Shown piece after piece: positions 46,937-48,891 of a stretch of 48,891 nt of DNA. Every line of letters begins with the position of its first letter. Within the stretch, counting starts at the first letter, position 1. The notes beneath the pieces were generated by a model. That model saw nothing but the letters and a program-made list of their open reading frames with translations. It did not search any database and was not told the DNA's origin. The stretch covers positions 1 through 48,891 of the forward strand of contig NZ_PVLV01000020.1 of assembly GCF_002982015.1 (NCBI RefSeq). Reading direction: 5' to 3'. The translations under genes and the position numbers were made by a program. This DNA comes from Streptomyces solincola (GTDB lineage: Bacteria > Actinomycetota > Actinomycetes > Streptomycetales > Streptomycetaceae).

Positions 46937-47502
46937 GTCAGGACGCCCTTCTTGTACGCGTACAGCAGTCCTACGGCGAGGAAGCCGAGAAAGACGAACA
47001 TCTCCACCAGCGTTGTGCCGCCGTATCCGGGCGCGGCGAAGACGGTCGCCCAGGGGAAGAGGAAGATCGAGTCCACCGCGAAGATGACGTACAGAAAAGC
47101 GTAGACGTAGTAGCGGACCTGGGTGTGGGCCCAGCCCTCGCCGACCGGGTCGACGCCGCACTCGTACGTCAGCAGCTTCTCGGGCGTGGGGACGGCGGGC
47201 CGCAGCAGGCGTCCCGCGGCGAACGCGACGGCGACGAAGAGCACGCCGAGCACCGCGAGCAGGCCGACCACCGAGTAGCTCTGGAAGTAGCCCGCGGCCG
47301 TCGGCACGTCCGCCGCCGCCAGCACGTCCGGCCCGCTCAGCACGTCAGAGCCGCGCAGCATGTCCGAGCCGCGCAGTACGTCCGGGCCGACCGGCGTGAA
47401 CGGCGGACCGGCCGTGAACGGTGGGCTGGCCGTGAACGGCGGACCGGCCGTGAACGGTGGGCTGGCCGCGATCGGCACGGTCGCCGCGGTCGGTTCCGGC
47501 AC
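46927..47502 (-). CDS. nuoA: NADH-quinone oxidoreductase subunit A with repeat-built N-terminal extension
   Basis: This encodes 191 aa from GTG 47502, with GAGGGAG six bases upstream. The NuoA core (about 75-191: [49 protein letters not shown]) has three membrane helices and the conserved ECG loop. The first ~70 residues are an extra segment of hexapeptide repeats: four A-(S/G)-P-P-F-T units at 13-36, then L-(R/S)-G-(S/P)-D-type units at about 42-65. They are coded by 18-bp tandem repeats. It is first in nuoABCHIJKLMN. A later ATG (47361) has no ribosome site. Confidence 0.9.
   Translation of the reverse strand: MPEPTAATVPIAASPPFTAGPPFTASPPFTAGPPFTPVGPDVLRGSDMLRGSDVLSGPDVLAAADVPTAAGYFQSYSVVGLLAVLGVLFVAVAFAAGRLLRPAVPTPEKLLTYECGVDPVGEGWAHTQVRYYVYAFLYVIFAVDSIFLFPWATVFAAPGYGGTTLVEMFVFLGFLAVGLLYAYKKGVLTWT
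47396..47467. repeat. Tandem repeat in the nuoA 5' end (two perfect 36-bp copies)
   Basis: Bases 47396-47431 and 47432-47467 are identical 36-bp copies, each made of two related 18-bp units (GTGAACGGCGGACCGGCC and GTGAACGGTGGGCTGGCC). A second, less perfect 18-bp repeat family adjoins at about 47341-47395. Both keep the nuoA frame. Confidence 0.9.
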
Positions 47503-47560
47503 GTCCGTCTCCCTCGATCCCTGCCCGTGTGCGGTGGTGTGGTGCGTGTGCTGCGGGGTG

Positions 47561-47589
47561 CTTATGCGTTTCGTACGCACGGGAGTCTA
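47561..47589 (-). promoter_or_regulatory. Possible promoter of the nuo operon
   Basis: On the minus strand TAGACT (47589-47584) and CATAAG (47566-47561) are separated by 17 bases, about 60 bases upstream of nuoA. The fit to the housekeeping consensus is moderate. The 218-base gap is also the upstream region of the divergent sensor kinase gene. Confidence 0.35.
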
Positions 47590-47720
47590 GGCCCTGGCCT
47601 GCCGGCCGCCGCCAGTCGTGCCGCCTGCCGAGACGCGGCACAGGGGTGGGGTTATCCCCCGGTCGAATCCACCGACATACCCCATGGCGGCTCGTGACCC
47701 GCCCCCGGCAGTCTGTAGCC

Positions 47721-48863
47721 ATGACCGCACGCAGCGCACGTATCTCCTTCGACCGGCAGGTCTGGAAGGAGGTCCTCTACCTCCTGTCCGGCTTCCCGGT
47801 CGCCCTGATCGGCTTCGTCTACGCGATCACCATGGTCTCCGTCGGCACGGGGATGCTGGTGACCGTCGTCGGCGCCCCGCTGCTGGCCGGCGGGCTGGCC
47901 GGAGCCCGGCTGCTGGGGCGCGCCGAGCGTGCGCGGGCCAGGGCGCTGCTCGGGATACGGATGGAGGAGCCGAGTCCGCTGCCCCCGCCGGCCGAGGGCG
48001 GGGTGCTGCCCTGGCTCTGGGAGCGGCTGAGGGACCCGGTGGCGTGGCGCGCGGTGCTCTACGAGTTCGTCCGCTTCCCCTGGGCGGTGCTGACGTTCAG
48101 CCTCACGCTGATCGCCCTCGTCATACTGTGGCCGCTGCTGCCCCTGCTGATGCGGTTGCTGACCAACGTGGACCGCAAACTGGTGACCGGGCTGCTCTCG
48201 CCGTCGGACGAGTTGGAGCGGCGGATCGCGCAGTTGGAGTCGGGTCGGGGGGTGGTGGTCGACACCGCCGCCGCCGACCTGCGCCGCATAGAACGCGACC
48301 TCCACGACGGAGCCCAAGCCCGACTCGTCGCCCTCGCCATGGACCTCGGCCTCGCCAAGGAAAAACTCACCCACGACCCCCAAGCAGCCGCCCGCATGGT
48401 CGACGAAGCCCACGGCGAAGTCAAAATCGCCCTCCAAGAGCTCCGCGACCTCGCCCGCGGCATCCACCCCGCCGTCCTCACCGACCGCGGACTCGACGCC
48501 GCACTCTCCCACCTCGCCACCCGCTGCACCGTCCCCGTCACCCTCGACGTCGACCTCCCCCACCGCCCCGCACCCGCCATCGAAGGCATCGCCTACTTCA
48601 CCGTCTCCGAACTCCTCCAGAACATCTCCAAACACGCCCACGCCACCACCGCCACCATCGACCTCTGGCGCACCGAAGACCGACTGCTGATACGCGTGGG
48701 CGACGACGGGCAGGGGGGCGCCCGCCTCGACGGCGGCAGCGGGATGGCGGGGCTGGCGGACCGGCTTCGCGCGGTGGACGGCACATTCATCGTCGACTCG
48801 CCCGTCGGCGGCCCCACCGTCGTCACCGCCGAACTGCCCTGGCGCCCCGTCACTGCCCCCACG
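47721..48863 (+). CDS. NarL-family sensor histidine kinase (3' end lost)
   Basis: At least 381 aa from ATG 47721. Hydrophobic segments lie around residues 20-55 and 120-145 (FVYAITMVSVGTGMLVTVVG; VLTFSLTLIALVILW), forming a membrane sensor of the type seen in Streptomyces two-component kinases. The HisKA_3 domain has RRIERDLHDGAQARLVALAM with the phospho-accepting His in DLHDG. The ATPase has the N box SELLQNISKHAHAT, GDDGQGG and GSGMAGLADRL. The natural sequence stops at 48863 where adapter begins, so the true C-terminus and the expected response regulator gene are missing. It diverges from nuoA and may regulate it, as inference. Confidence 0.88.
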
Positions 48864-48891
48864 CTGTCTCTTATACACATCTGACGCCGCC
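48864..48891 (+). other. Nextera transposon adapter (contamination)
   Basis: CTGTCTCTTATACACATCT at 48864-48882 is the reverse complement of the Tn5 mosaic end used in Nextera libraries. GACGCCGCC follows, one base from the adapter continuation GACGCTGCC. It is not genomic and gives the kinase a false LSLIHI-stop ending. Confidence 0.95.

Noticed and set aside
47341..47467. CRISPR-like array
   Set aside because: Units are contiguous 18-bp tandem repeats without unique spacers, lie within the nuoA frame and have no cas genes nearby.
48593..48880. Minus-strand protein starting MCIRDS
   Set aside because: The start lies in the sequencing adapter and the frame is antisense to the kinase ATPase domain.

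Overview
The window is very G+C-rich, its genes use G/C-ending codons, and the RNA polymerase and ribosomal protein genes have sequences and order typical of Streptomyces. It reads as one contig of about 49 kb from a Streptomyces chromosome (or a close relative), with the conserved core running from rpoC to a second nuo operon. Both ends look like contig ends. The last 28 bases are a Nextera transposon adapter, and the first 62 bases form a perfect fold-back repeat.

Layout. (1) 1-10.7 kb, plus strand: a siphophage-type tail and lysis module. It holds the end of an upstream gene, two short tape-measure-like proteins, a distal tail protein, tail-tip and fibre proteins, two tandem zinc amidases and two small membrane proteins. 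It converges on rpoC. No capsid, terminase, integrase or regulator gene is visible, so it is either a tail-only particle (F-type tailocin-like) or the right end of a prophage cut by the contig edge. (2) 10.7-24.2 kb, minus strand: tRNA-Trp, secE, nusG, rplK, rplA, a lipoprotein gene, rplJ, rplL, rpoB and rpoC. Terminators or attenuators lie between secE and nusG and after nusG, rplA and rplL. An L10 leader precedes rplJ, and a well-formed promoter precedes rpoB.

(3) 24.2-29.3 kb: a PLP aminotransferase and an adenosine deaminase-type gene on plus, then murB, a hadB/hadA dehydratase pair, rpmG (zinc form), tRNA-Met and tRNA-Thr on minus. (4) 29.3-34.6 kb: an amidohydrolase-fold protein lacking catalytic residues, an NAD(P)-binding protein, a GyrI-like protein, tRNA-Tyr, yajQ, and an ogt-alkB DNA alkylation repair pair. 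The tRNA-Tyr gene is the type of site used by SLP1-like elements and is unoccupied here. (5) 34.6-36.5 kb, minus: a YccF-like protein, HtpX and an MscL-family channel with a C-terminal zinc ribbon.

(6) 36.6-47.5 kb, minus: a tightly coupled nuoABCHIJKLMN operon, a complex I without NuoD, E, F and G. Several subunits carry long low-complexity or tandem-repeat extensions, the largest on NuoC. (7) 47.7 kb to the end, plus: a NarL-family sensor kinase divergent from nuoA, cut by the adapter.

Most of the window is core information-processing and energy metabolism. The accessory part is the tail module. The most unusual core features are the incomplete complex I, the repeat-built extensions, the degenerate amidohydrolase and the zinc-ribbon MscL.
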